From positions 12,082,931 to 12,146,930 of the forward strand of contig NC_083599.1 in the NCBI RefSeq assembly GCF_020882245.1: DNA of 64,000 nucleotides. The letters run 5' to 3'. Below, piece by piece: positions 1 through 11,250 of the stretch. The translations under genes and the position numbers were made by a program. This stretch comes from Rhopalosiphum padi. Its lineage: Eukaryota; Arthropoda; Insecta; Hemiptera; Aphididae. Below the pieces are notes generated by a model. The model ran no database searches. It was not told the origin of the DNA and saw only the letters and a list, made by a program, of their open reading frames with translations. Positions within the stretch are counted from its first letter, which is position 1, and the number at the start of each line of letters is the position of its first letter.

Positions 1-734
1 TACTACAGATGAAATAACTGACACTACAATACGGATCATCACAATTGAAAACCGTCAATATGGTGATTATATCTGTAAAGCATCAAATGTGCTAGGAAAT
101 GCTGAAGTAACAGTTACTCTTTACGGTAAATTTTGATTTTATTAATAAATGCATAAGATTGTATGTGATTCAACTTAATTGACTTAATCTGTGTAAATAA
201 AATATAAATACAACTTAAAATGTACTTTTTTTGTTGTATCAACATTCAATTATTTCCAGTGTTTAAAATGCTTATGTTTTCACATTATCAGAATATTTTT
301 TGTTAAAAAAAACATTAGACAAGTCTTCAATATTTAAATATATTAATTTTCAATACAATTTTATAGTATAAAACTTTTTTAGTTGTGCAGATCACCAATT
401 TTGTAAAAAAATCTTTGAGGCCCACTAATGACTTATAGCACACCTATATACATATTTTAAATATATCGATAGTAATGATAATATTATATGGTCCCCAGCC
501 CAGTTCCACACTGCCTGCCTTTGGTCCATGGGTTGGGAATTTCTGAACTACAATAACTACTAATTTCTATTAATATTTCTATTTGTTTATTTTATAGAAA
601 CTATAATACCAGTATGTCCACCAGCCTGTGGTCAAGTATCATCACACTTGAAAAACTCAACTATCAAAATGTCAAGTGCTAATGTTTTGTTCTTAATTAC
701 TGCTTATTTATTTTTTGTTAATTTCAATTTTTAA
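1..734 (+). CDS. Lachesin-like Ig-domain cell-surface protein, last two exons only
   Basis: The 3' end of a lachesin-family gene; the rest lies left of the window. The penultimate exon runs from before base 1 to 125 and encodes the end of the third Ig domain, with the YGDYICKASN motif holding the second Ig cysteine. It ends at a consensus GT donor at 126. The last exon is 598..734 after a TTTTATAG acceptor, in phase (one base carried over), and encodes ETIIPVCPPACG then a hydrophobic tail ending in a stop at 732-734. That tail is what a GPI-attachment signal looks like. Lachesins are GPI-anchored adhesion proteins of insect nerve and septate junctions (family knowledge). A close paralogue sits on the other strand at 57060..59847. 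Upstream exons cannot be seen. Confidence 0.9.
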
Positions 735-3545
735 ATTATTTTACCCTCTAAAAAACAATTTATTAATGAATTGAAACCAAAATTATTGCTCAATTTTCCC
801 ATGCATATATTATATTTGATTTATTTTTATTTTTTGATTAAATAAATGCCCTTATTTATTTTATACTTTTAGTGAATGATTGGAAATAAAATCAAAAGTT
901 AAAGCATAAAAACTGTAATTAAACATTAATGTTTGTTAGACAATGGACTATGAGAGCACTAAAAATCAAAAAACATTAAATATTAATAGCTTTTCCTATA
1001 CTAACTTGAAGGAGTATAATATACTAAAAGATATACTATAAAATACTATACATATACAATTATATTGTTTTTATTTTTCTGTGTCTTACATAGTGGGAAC
1101 TATAGCTTGCCTCAACTGGATGTTGACTCAAGCAAATTATACTCTGTCTTATACAGTATATTATGTAATAATAAATTATAATACATAATAGTATCACTTA
1201 TTGTACAAAAAACATATTCTAAAAAAAGTAAAAATGTTCAAAATAAATATTATGATTTATTTCTTACTAAAACAATAATCAATTATAATTTAACTGAAAT
1301 TTTTATCAAAGTATCTGTAATTCTGAAAATTGTATTTATTTAAATTTAATATAACGTAGAATGTACAAATAAAATTCTAATGTTTTATTTATAATTTGTT
1401 ATTGCTTTCACTGAACTTATATGGCCTCGATTTTAATAATACAGGTACTGTAGTTATACATGTTAAAACTAAGCTTTGTACCACTATAAAATAGTGTTTC
1501 GATAATTTTATGCTTTCATTTATTGACATATACTAAGGCAAAAAATATTGATATTGATAAGTAATTAAAAAATTTAAAAAAAAAATGGTTTCATGTTATG
1601 ATACCTAATATTATAGTTTTATAAATATTTTTTTATCTTTTTAAAATATCATCTTGATTTATATAACATTAAAATTCATTAGTTATACTACATTAAAAAA
1701 TATATTTAGTTGTTTGAATTTTAGTAATTTTTAAAATTTAGAATTATAGAATCAAAGAAGCTTAAATTTTGATTTAAACATTAAAAATTATTGAATTTTA
1801 GATACTCATTTGTATATTTTTATTACTTTTATTTTTAAATAACAAATTATAAATTAACACCAATATATAAGTGTATACAAATGCACAAATGAGTTTTAAA
1901 AGATAATAATAATATCAAGAATTTTTCACACCCACTTCCCAACAATTTATAAGTACGTGTCTGAATTGATCAAAAACAATGGCCCAGTCTAAATAAATAT
2001 AAATTTAATGCCGCATACGATTATATAATATGCAAAAGTATTTTTATAAAATAATGTTGAAAACAATTGCATTATATTGAAAAATGTTGGCCAAACTTAT
2101 AATTCGAACTGTGGAAGTTGTAATCAAGTGTCTAAAATATTATATTTTCTTAATTTCTTATTTATTAAAATGGATTTTCTAATATCATTAATTTGTAGTT
2201 AAATCATACAAATATTTTTTTTTATGTGCAAAAAAATTTAAAATGGTCAAGTTAACAACATAATTTGAACATATTGTTATGTGATATGAAAGTCATCTAT
2301 ACTTATGTTTACACATAAGTACCTACTGTTAAACCAGCATCAGTATTCTAATTACACCAAATTATTGTAATGTAAATAATTTAAAAAATTTGAGATGCGT
2401 GATAAATTACAGGAATTAGGGAATTAATATATAGTTCTTTGGCTTGATAAATTATAAATATCTTTTAGTACTAAAACAAGCAAGGAATAATGTACTAAAC
2501 AACTATCAAATATTCATTAAAAAAGTAGTACATCAAAAAAAGTAACCTATTATGAAATTTTGCAAAATTAAAAAAAAGTTGGGTAAATGGGGACAATGAT
2601 TAATATTCAATTAAGTAATAACTATTATAATATTGTATATTTCTATGATATTTTATTATTGACTATTATTATTATACAATTTTGAGTTTGTAAGTTAATG
2701 TATATTGTACAATTTTTAAGTCCCCACAAATAATGTTAAATTTGGATTCAATTATAAATCATTATTCATTATATATGATATAAAGTATTGAGAGTGGTGA
2801 CAGTCTTTTTTCAGATCCACAATACATAAACATACATTTTGTAAAGGCAGTTATAAATTCCGCAAAAATGTATCAGGGGAACATTTAATAACAAATGGGC
2901 GTTCCCATCATCTATGTCAAAATACTTATAGAAAATAAGTAGCATTAGAATTGACAATAAGATATTAAGCAGTTCAAATTTGAAACGATTATAAACAATT
3001 AATTTGATTTGCGGTTGAAATTTTATTTTTTAATTAAGTTGAAAAAGTGTAAAAAATAAAACAAGGAACATAAAGACCATAGTGTTATATTTTCAAATCG
3101 TTGGTATAAACAGAAGAATACCTAACCTAAATGTTCGATATTTTTAATTTGGAAATAAACTATTTTATAAAAAATATTGTATATTATTTTTAACGATTTA
3201 CAAATTTATTATTAGATACTAAAGATTACTCTTATATTTACATTACCCACCCCAGTATTACCATTGTTTACTACGACATTGTATACAGTGATAGTCTTTA
3301 TGGGAATTACATACCTATGTATTATTTACTTTGCAGTTTGCCCAAACATCTTAGACATTGTGTACATTGTTTGGGCATTGTATTACAATAACTGATTTAT
3401 CCATTTGGACCGTAACATATTATATGTATACATAACATACACTGGTCGGACGGTGTGTTAGCGTGATGTATTTTGGCATTGGCGCAACTAGGTCTAAAAT
3501 ATTATAGGGGCTGCAGGCCCATAAATAAATACCTAATTTAATTTA
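735..3545. other. AT-rich spacer, no gene seen
   Basis: About 2.8 kb of very AT-rich sequence. Apart from the 3' UTR of the lachesin gene I see no ORF with family resemblance, no RNA gene and no clear transposon end. It may hold decayed repeats I cannot recognise. Confidence 0.6.
841..846 (+). promoter_or_regulatory. Candidate polyadenylation signal of the left lachesin gene
   Basis: AATAAA lies about 107 bases after the stop codon of the left lachesin gene. It is the first good hexamer after the stop, but in such AT-rich DNA this is weak evidence. Confidence 0.4.
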
Positions 3546-4260
3546 CAGTAGAAATACCGTTTATAATGACACCGGTTGTAATGACATACCAGGTGTAATG
3601 ACCTTAGATTGCAAGTCCCAGCAAAACTCGTATATTGTATGTACTAATTTGTATCGATTATAATGACGTCTGTATAGTGACTATACGGATGTTATGACGG
3701 TTATTTTTGATTTTATTGGAAAAAGGTTTTATCTATAATAATGACTTTATAGTTTATTAATTTTATCGAAGGTCTTAACAACCGATAAAGCTAACAGTAA
3801 ACAAAAGCAATTTACAATTGAAGAAAAAGCTAATGTAATTTTTCGTTTAAAAAAGGGTGAAAAAAATTCCGATGTAGCTAATGAATTAGGCGTAGGTCAC
3901 TCCACAATTTCTAACAAATGGAAAGCTCGAGACAAATTAGAACAAATGTTTCAAAACGAAAAATTATCAGTTAAAAGACTTAGAAATTGTACGCGATTTT
4001 AGACACGGTTTTACTACGATGGTTTAAAAATCAAAGAAATTTATGCATTCCAATAAATGGACCAACAGAAAGCCAAAGAATTAGCTGAAGGTCTTGGTAA
4101 GCATAATTTTAATTGTTCCACTGGTTGGATTCAAATATTTAGATCAAAACATAATATTGTGTTTTCGACAATAAGTGGAGAATCCAATTCGGTCAACACT
4201 GAAATAACACAAAATTGGCTCGAAAAAATATGGCCAAAAATACGGGAAGAATACACAGAT
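3546..4260 (+). mobile_element. Tigger/pogo DNA transposon remnant, 5' end and N-terminal transposase pieces
   Basis: The left end begins CAGTAGAAATACCG after a TA dinucleotide, as expected of Tigger/pogo elements. From about 3781 there is a decayed reading frame resembling the CENP-B type N-terminal helix-turn-helix (FTIEEKANVIFRLKKGEK and ELGVGHSTISNKWK), stopping near 4000. After frame changes, the second DNA-binding region follows (KAKELAEGLGKHNF, GWIQIFRSKHNI, 4057..4260). The DDE catalytic part is absent because a BEL/Pao LTR starts at 4261. Non-functional. Family assignment is from protein motifs. Confidence 0.75.
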
Positions 4261-6408
4261 TGTTCGAACGCGGATCGATTATCGCCTTATCGAAATTAGA
4301 CAATTCCCCCCAGATCGTGCAACGGGTGGCGAATCTTCTCGAGCCGGTTTTACCCCTTCCCTCTTCGAAGTTCGCCACCGTCTGCCGTGAGTGCTAATTT
4401 ATATATTAAGCTGTGCCGTCAGCCTTTACAACATAGATACCTATTATATGACACTTTTTTCCTGGCGTTCGAGCCCGGCGCACCGTTGCGTCCGCTCGCC
4501 GCCTCGCGCTGTGTTGCAGTGCGGCATAACCGCGTGTGCGGTCAACCCGTTTGTATGCATATTTTAAGCCGTTGTGCCATTTTTCTAACTTATACGCGTT
4601 CCTTACCAGCGGTTGACCGCAACGTGTGGTATACTTTTTCGCCGCCCGTGTGCTTTGCGTATCGTCGCCGCAGTAGTGTTTTTGTGCGTCTTGCTCCGAT
4701 CGCGTGTGCCGTCGAGTGACCAATTTCGAATTGATCCTCGTCCCGATATTTCGGACATTGTCGGCCGATCCGAGTCGTCAGTCGTTTATCTGCACGTCGT
4801 TGCCCCGTTTGGCCGTGCGTATGTGCGTATACAATAATATTATATTTATATTCACGTCGCCGCCGTCTGTGGGCGTACACACAGAACCTAATATATATAT
4901 ATATATATATCATAGTTATATACTTATATCTAGTCGCTTTGTCGTTCTTATTATAAGAGTAATACACGCATAATATATACGTATACACGTATAATACGTG
5001 TGGATACACAATCTTCATATATATGTTACGCCGAATTCATGAAATTAGCAACGTTGTCGCCGAATACGTGAAATCGGCAATTTGGCTACAAAATTCACGA
5101 AATAGGCAAATTTTGATTGCCGATTTCTTGAATTAGGCAGACTTTTTTCTGCCGATTGCATGAATTCGGTAACATATTATTATGACATAATTACAAATAG
5201 TGGATTATAAATAAACAATAATTGCACGCGTGCTGATCGGCATTACCACGCCGTAATCTTTATTACTTATGATGATAGACGCTATGATACGTACAAGCAT
5301 TTTATCTTGGTCAATGAGGTCTTTTTATTGCACGCACATGTCCTCAACCCCACCTATTCAAAATTTTGACATTTTTTTCAAGTCAACATTTAGCAGTCAT
5401 TTAGCAACAATTTGCAAGCCTATTTTTTAATCGGAAAAAATAAAAAACTTAGGGTGGGGCTGGAGACACATTTCCCCAGCCCCACCCATATCATTGAAAT
5501 CATATTTTCAAATTTTTCTTGAACCATCATTTAGCAGCCAATTAGCAACGTTTGTTAGCTGGTAACTGGTATCAACATTTTTTGGTTAAAATAGGATATT
5601 TTTTATGGAAATTAGTATTTTCTATTTACCTATTTGGAATTTTTTAATCAATAAAGAATATTATTTTTTATGAATATAAACTATTAATATTACATTTAAC
5701 ATTCAATAACTTAACTTAACAAGATTTGTTAACTTAACTTTTTTAACTTTTTTTTAACTTTTAAACTATTTTTTATATACATATAATATTTATTATTACA
5801 ATTTGATTTTATTATATTTCTGGCGTTTTATACATTTATTTAAATTAAATTATGTTTTATAATTTTTTAAGAAGGGTTTCGCCGATTTCACGCAATTGGC
5901 AGTATTATGCACTTTAAGTTGCCGATTTCACGTATTCGGTGACAACGTTGTTGATTTCATGAAATCAGCAATTTCATAAATTTGGCGTAACATATATATA
6001 TTATATTATATACATTCGCGCCGCCGTTGGTGTGTGTCGTGTATCGGTGCGGTGTCCGGACTACAAGGCGAAGATCGAGTGGTGTCGGTATCGTTATATT
6101 ATTATTTGTATTATTTGTATTTACATTGTTCTAATTTATATAATTATTATACCTGTAAGATTAATTCTATTATTAGTATCTTATGGACACCCACCTTTAT
6201 TAGGAAACCTAAGTCCGATTGTGTCAATTATTATTTTCTATTTATTTAATATACATTTTTGGTGGTGTTATATGCACCCGTTTTACCATTGAAGTGCTAT
6301 TATATATTATATATATATACCGGGTAACCTTTTCCGGTTTCCAACACCTCGCGAGTCGTGTCCGATAACCGCGACTTTCCAAAAGTAGGATCGGACACGG
6401 CGCCAACA
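4261..6408 (+). repeat. BEL/Pao-type LTR (element 1), interrupted by a foreign element
   Basis: Starts TGTTCGAACGCGGATCG directly at the break in the Tigger remnant and ends CGCCAACA two bases before a primer-binding site. Without the inserted element at 5025..5991 it is about 1.17 kb. It is much richer in G, C and CpG than the surroundings, which produces several long but meaningless ORFs on both strands near 4400-5020. The first 17 bases closely match the start of the other BEL/Pao LTR (14244..15094, minus strand), but the bodies do not, so they are different families. I found no partner LTR for this one in the window. Confidence 0.65.
5025..5991. mobile_element. Inverted-repeat element with repeated palindromic motifs at both ends
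   Basis: 967 bp inserted in the BEL/Pao LTR. Ends are GTTACGCC and its complement GGCGTAAC, flanked by ATATAT on both sides as a likely target duplication. Each end carries serial copies of a palindrome close to GCCGATTTCATGAAATCGGC: about five between 5028 and 5172 and about four between 5880 and 5990. The middle (5340-5580) has an imperfect direct repeat around CCCCACC...TTTAGCAGNCA. No coding sequence is seen, so it is non-autonomous. Superfamily unknown. Confidence 0.75.
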
Positions 6409-6410
6409 TT

Positions 6411-6427
6411 TGGTAGCAGAGCGTGGT
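6411..6427 (+). promoter_or_regulatory. Primer-binding site, initiator-Met tRNA type
   Basis: TGGTAGCAGAGCGTGG follows the LTR by two bases. Its first 11-12 bases complement the CTCTGCTACCA 3' end of eukaryotic initiator Met tRNA. This fixes the LTR end and shows the element reads left to right. Confidence 0.6.
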
Positions 6428-7152
6428 TATCCGACCTCAGTTGGGGGGTTCGGTAGCGGTGTGTTGGTTGTGTTTTGCCCTGGTACCTATTTTGGTGCAG
6501 AGTACAGTGCTTGGGTGTTCACCAGACGTTGACATTTATTGTCTATACGTGTATTAATTGACCGGCCTTCCCCGTGTGTGATTATTATTATTATTATTAT
6601 TTAGGTATTGTTAAATTAAATTAATTTAATGTGTGATGCGCGCATAGTGCAGATAATATATATAGCTGATATAGGTATTTATTAACATTAAGTTAACCGC
6701 GTTGGTCGTGGTGTCGCTATCAGCTGTACTTTAGATTAACGTTGTAGGGAATTCTACGCATTACTTGGATATCGTCGATATATTCAATAAGTTAGTGCGT
6801 ATACGCGACGGCCGTTAGTTTTGATATCGTCGATATATCTAAACTACAACACCTAATTAGTCGTGTCGGTTGCGGCATTGATATCTCCGATATATCAATT
6901 GCACTAACGTTGTAGGTACGCTACGTAATTGCGTCCGTCGTTGAAGTGATATCTCCGATATGGCATATATTATAGCGATATATCGTTATTCATTATTATT
7001 ATTTATTATTCGCACCGGTCGCTGTGAAATATTTTATATAACATTTTGGGTATTATCCGTTCACTCCGGTTGTTTATACCGTGTTGTGATTTAATTCGTA
7101 ACAACATTTATTCGGTTGTAGTCTTTCATAGAAGCGTAGGGTGGTGTCCGCT

Positions 7153-7706
7153 GGGAGTAGGGAAAAAAGTCCGATTAGAAAATAATTATACGGAAAAAAA
7201 GTCCGGTAATAAAATCTATACAGAAATAGAAGGTACGATAGATAGAAAAATCATGTGTATTAGAAGGTACGGTAATAAAGATAGCACAATTAATCTGTTT
7301 TATAAGATTAAGTATGAATTCCCCAATATATATCATATTATATAAAATTGATGTTACGATAATGCATAAGAAATCCAGTCGTTGTCCACATTCGTAGTTA
7401 TTCGCATCGAAATATTCACATCAAAATGGAAGAAGTAGTAATTATATATTATATATATAATTATAATTAGTAAGCTATTTGAGAGTTGGAACGAAATAAA
7501 TATTAGTTTTAGTTATTTTTTTTTATTATTATTAACTAATTATTTGTAGTTTAATGTTCTAAATTATATAAATATTAAATTATTATTACATCATACAAAA
7601 TCATATATATGAACAATAAATCAAACCGGACTTATTTTCCGTATAATTATTTTCTGGTAGGACTTTTTTTCCAATAAAATAAAAATCGGACTTTTTTCCG
7701 GGATTC
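7153..7706. mobile_element. Short inverted-repeat element with 10-bp target duplication
   Basis: 554 bp bounded by the direct repeat GGTGTCCGCT at 7143-7152 and 7707-7716. The ends are related inverted repeats: GGGAAAAAAGTCCG on the left, and its complement in CGGACTTTTTTCC on the right. A second inverted block contains AAAATAATTATACGGA. A 9-10 bp duplication suggests a Mutator-like (MULE) origin. An ORF at 7046..7345 crosses its left edge and is not a gene. Confidence 0.7.
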
Positions 7707-7719
7707 GGTGTCCGCTACC

Positions 7720-8040
7720 ATGGCCGAAGATGAAGAGCGTCTCCGTCGTCTTACGAAATAATTGAAATTGAATACCTACTCTGAAGCGCGCGACTGTGAT
7801 TGCGCAAATTCGAAGTACACATGATGTGGCATTACGTGTCGGTACCGATATCTGTATACCGATAATAGTTTTAAGTTTAGCTCTCCTGTACTCCCTTTAC
7901 GTTGCTGGCCTAGACTCTTTGTGGCACGAGTTCAAGTCTTTTGATCTGGCCGTATTAAACTGTTTGTTTAAGCTTAACAGGGCACATGTACAAATAATTC
8001 ATCATACTACAAATTATTAGTATACCATACAATAATATAT
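7720..8040 (+). pseudogene. Degenerate BEL/Pao gag start
   Basis: Just after the right target duplication an ATG opens MAEDEERLRRLTK and then hits a stop at 7759-7761. BEL/Pao Gag proteins often begin with a similar acidic/basic stretch. Further on, in another frame, GLDSLWHEFKSFD near 7900-7945 resembles the coiled region of BEL/Pao Gag. The sequence then fades into AT-rich DNA, so this is a 5' fragment of element 1 (LTR, primer site, leader, broken gag). Protease, RT and integrase are missing. Confidence 0.45.
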
Positions 8041-8877
8041 TATTGTGGAACTATTTAGTAATTATCTACGTTAAATTTAAAAATATTTATTTACATTTTT
8101 TTTGTCTTGTGGTCTTAGTACCTTTGAAGCTCGAAACAATGTTATATTTTTCCTTTACTTTCACTAGCATATCCTGATTTACAGTCTGATACAAAACACT
8201 TATTTGGCATTTTTAATTAATTAATTTACCTATTAAACTTTTGAAAAAAATATAAATTATTGTTTAATAGTCAATAACAAACGTTTAAATGGTTAAAGTC
8301 ATAGTTCTTACAATAATTCTAATAAATTTGGAACAATATTTGGAGGTGATTTGTATTTTAAATACTGTTTTTTATGACTGGAGTCTGGATTCTACTCTAT
8401 ATATTTATTTTATTAAATTCGTGCCTATATATAACATTTTTATTTATTTCAACTTGCTAGTATGATATAATCATATTTCATATGAAATTTGAGCAATAAT
8501 ACTATAATATTATAAAGTCTATATTCAATACACAAAAATAGTAAATAATTGATGTAACCGGCCTTCGAGTAATGTGGCGGTGTCTGGCTGTATTCATGTT
8601 AGCTAAATTAGTGCCGTGTAAAATCGTGCCTCTTTTTTCAGGAAGTGTTATTACTTTCTCTTTTCTACATCGTGATTGAAACGCTCCTATAGTTTCGCTG
8701 TGGCACTATAGTTGTTAATTTCGATCGAATTTTTCTTCCACGATATCGATATAATAAATCGTTTTTACTTTCAAATGTATACGGCATTGCGACCATTTTT
8801 TCAATTATGCGTTGACAGGTTTTAACCATCTTTACAGAACACTTCAAGTGATATCAGTGAATAAGTGTATTATTCTA
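8041..8877. other. AT-rich spacer, no gene seen
   Basis: No coding or RNA gene signal found. A less AT-rich patch near 8550-8760 has no recognisable features. Confidence 0.55.
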
Positions 8878-9375
8878 CTCGAAATTGTAGTATTATATTT
8901 TTCAGCGTTTAGTTTTTACCTGTTTCAATCGCATATTCGTATCTCCGTTGGCCGTGAACTGCCTACTATTGTAAAATAACATTTGTCAATATCGTAGTCA
9001 GTTCATTTTAACTTAACTAGTTGTTAACCATTTCATCAGGGTGTTATCGGCCATTCTTGAATCAAAAATAATGTTTTACTCTATGCGTCGTATGAATGTA
9101 TGTACCTTATTGTATGTTGTTGTATATGTAGCCTTATTATTAGGGCTCGAAAATTATAGGAACTACAATAGTCAAAATATGCACGAATAAATAAGTATAA
9201 AATAGATACATAAGTAATTATTAAATTAGTAAATAGTATTATATTTTTATATTTATTATTAATTTTGTAAGTACCTATATTCATTTTTTTTTACACCCCC
9301 CCTCCATTTGCACACAAACTTCCAAGCCCTACTTATTATATTATTGTGTTAATATACTAAACCAATCGAGTATGG
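8878..9375. repeat. Dispersed repeat, copy A
   Basis: About 500 bp that recurs at 32805..33530 with small differences. Shared landmarks include GTGAACTGCCTACTATTGTA, AACCATTTCATCAGGG, GGCCATNCTTGAATCAAAAA, AAATATGCACGAATAAATAA and TATACTAAACCAA. No ORF in either copy makes sense. Copy A is the empty-site version for the short mariner-like element inside copy B. Confidence 0.8.
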
Positions 9376-11250
9376 GAGTTGCACATTCGTTCAGATAGAT
9401 TGTCTTAGAAATGTTGAATTACTAAGGTATATAGGGTTCTGAAATTTCATATGATGTATAAAAAAAATGATTATCTATTTTTAATTTTTTAATTTAAAAC
9501 TTGTAGTAACTATAATAGACACTTAAGACAAAATGATTATAGAAAACTAAATATAGCGCAAATAGTACCTATTCATTATTCAGTATTGCATTATATTTAA
9601 ATTAATCGAGCTTATAATAAAAATATTTATTAAAATACTTTATTATAGTATTAATTTGATATATTATTCTATTTTATTGAATTTTTTATCAGTGGATCAC
9701 GTAATAAACAAAGAGTAATTTAAGAACATAAAAATTACCGAAGCCAACCTTTTAATAATTGACTTCTAACTAAAAGAAGTAAAATTATTATTATTTTTAT
9801 CCTTTGAAGAAACAAACATTTTTCTAGATAAAATTATAAATAATTTTCTAAATAATAGATTTGCCCTAATTATGATATCATTAAATAATTTTAAATTTAT
9901 AATATCATTGACAAACAAATTAAGTCCATGTACAACACAACCATTCAGTATTAAGTATATGAAATATATTTTAGTAATCAAATGTAAAATATTTATCATG
10001 TGTTTGGCATTAAAAGAAAAAAAATGTAATTATTATTATTTATTTATTTATTGTAACAATACCAAAATCTTAAATTCATTAAATTTCTTCACTGACGATC
10101 AGTATAAATTGAGGTTGACTTTAAAAAATATACGATTTTGATATGTTACTATACAATTTACAATAATTTCGCTATACACATGTGTTCAGTTATCACAAAA
10201 AACACTAAACACTCTGATACTCAAAATATGAATATTAGTACATTCTTTTAACCTTACCAAGTAGTCTAATAATGTATATTATTTTTATGTATTTTAAAAT
10301 TCATAAATTAAATTAAAATTAGATATAATAATATAAATTTTGGTTTCAATGATTTATCAAATAAGATAAAATTATTATTTATGTAAAATAATCTTTAATT
10401 TAAAGTATTTTTAGTTGTGATATTTTTTAATATTTCACATTTTTATAAATTTAACATAATATATATGTATATTGTATATATTATCAGAAAAGTATGTTGT
10501 GTGTAATTAGTAATTACCATGTGATTTTGTATTTGGCAAAGGAATAAAATTGTACTAAATATTTATTTTCTAGAAATTTTTTACAGTAGTAAAATACAAA
10601 TTTGTTCATCTATTGAAAGTGGATATCAAAATAAAATAACCAATTGCTACATCCAACACATTGAAGTAGGTATCTAGTTTTTAGATTGTGTTCAACTTGC
10701 TAGACTTAAAGAAGAAATGCAAACAAAATGGAAAAAATATAAATTTAATCTTATATTTAGGATATTAATTTAACATTTGTGTAACTGTAAACCCAACTTA
10801 CAGTAAAAACCTCAATTAACTTGATTTTTTTAATGCATATACCGCACATAGGTTGCCAACAATTCAGGTGAAACTTGAATAGTACAGATGTTCTAGTACC
10901 TGTCCAATGTACAGTTTACCTTACAACTAGAATATATTTGTCAAATTATATCAATAGCTTAACAGTTATGACTCATAAAAAAAGTTTTTTTATGGATGTG
11001 TCCAATTTTTGAAATTATAAAAGTTGGCAAACCTAACCGTACACAAAAAAAATGATACCATGAAAATGTAATAGAACTAAACACATAAGGGAAAATTTGG
11101 TGAAATTACGGGGGAGGCTGAGTAATTTATGCTCATACATATGTACCTACTACTTGTACTAGAGCTACTCATAATTATTTATTACAATATGACAATTTAC
11201 AAAATTTGACATACATACTAAACATTTTAACCATAAAGTACAAATAAAAT
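9376..11250. other. AT-rich spacer, no gene seen
   Basis: About 1.9 kb of AT-rich DNA. Small ORFs at 9766-10141 on both strands have low-complexity AT-driven composition and no family resemblance. Confidence 0.55.

Noticed and set aside
4387..5018. Several overlapping ORFs of 70-142 codons on both strands
   Set aside because: They fall inside the CpG-rich BEL/Pao LTR, overlap each other on both strands and have no domain.
6577..6602. (ATT)n run near 6.58 kb as a LINE tail
   Set aside because: It lies in the BEL leader with no LINE 3' sequence before it; simple microsatellite.
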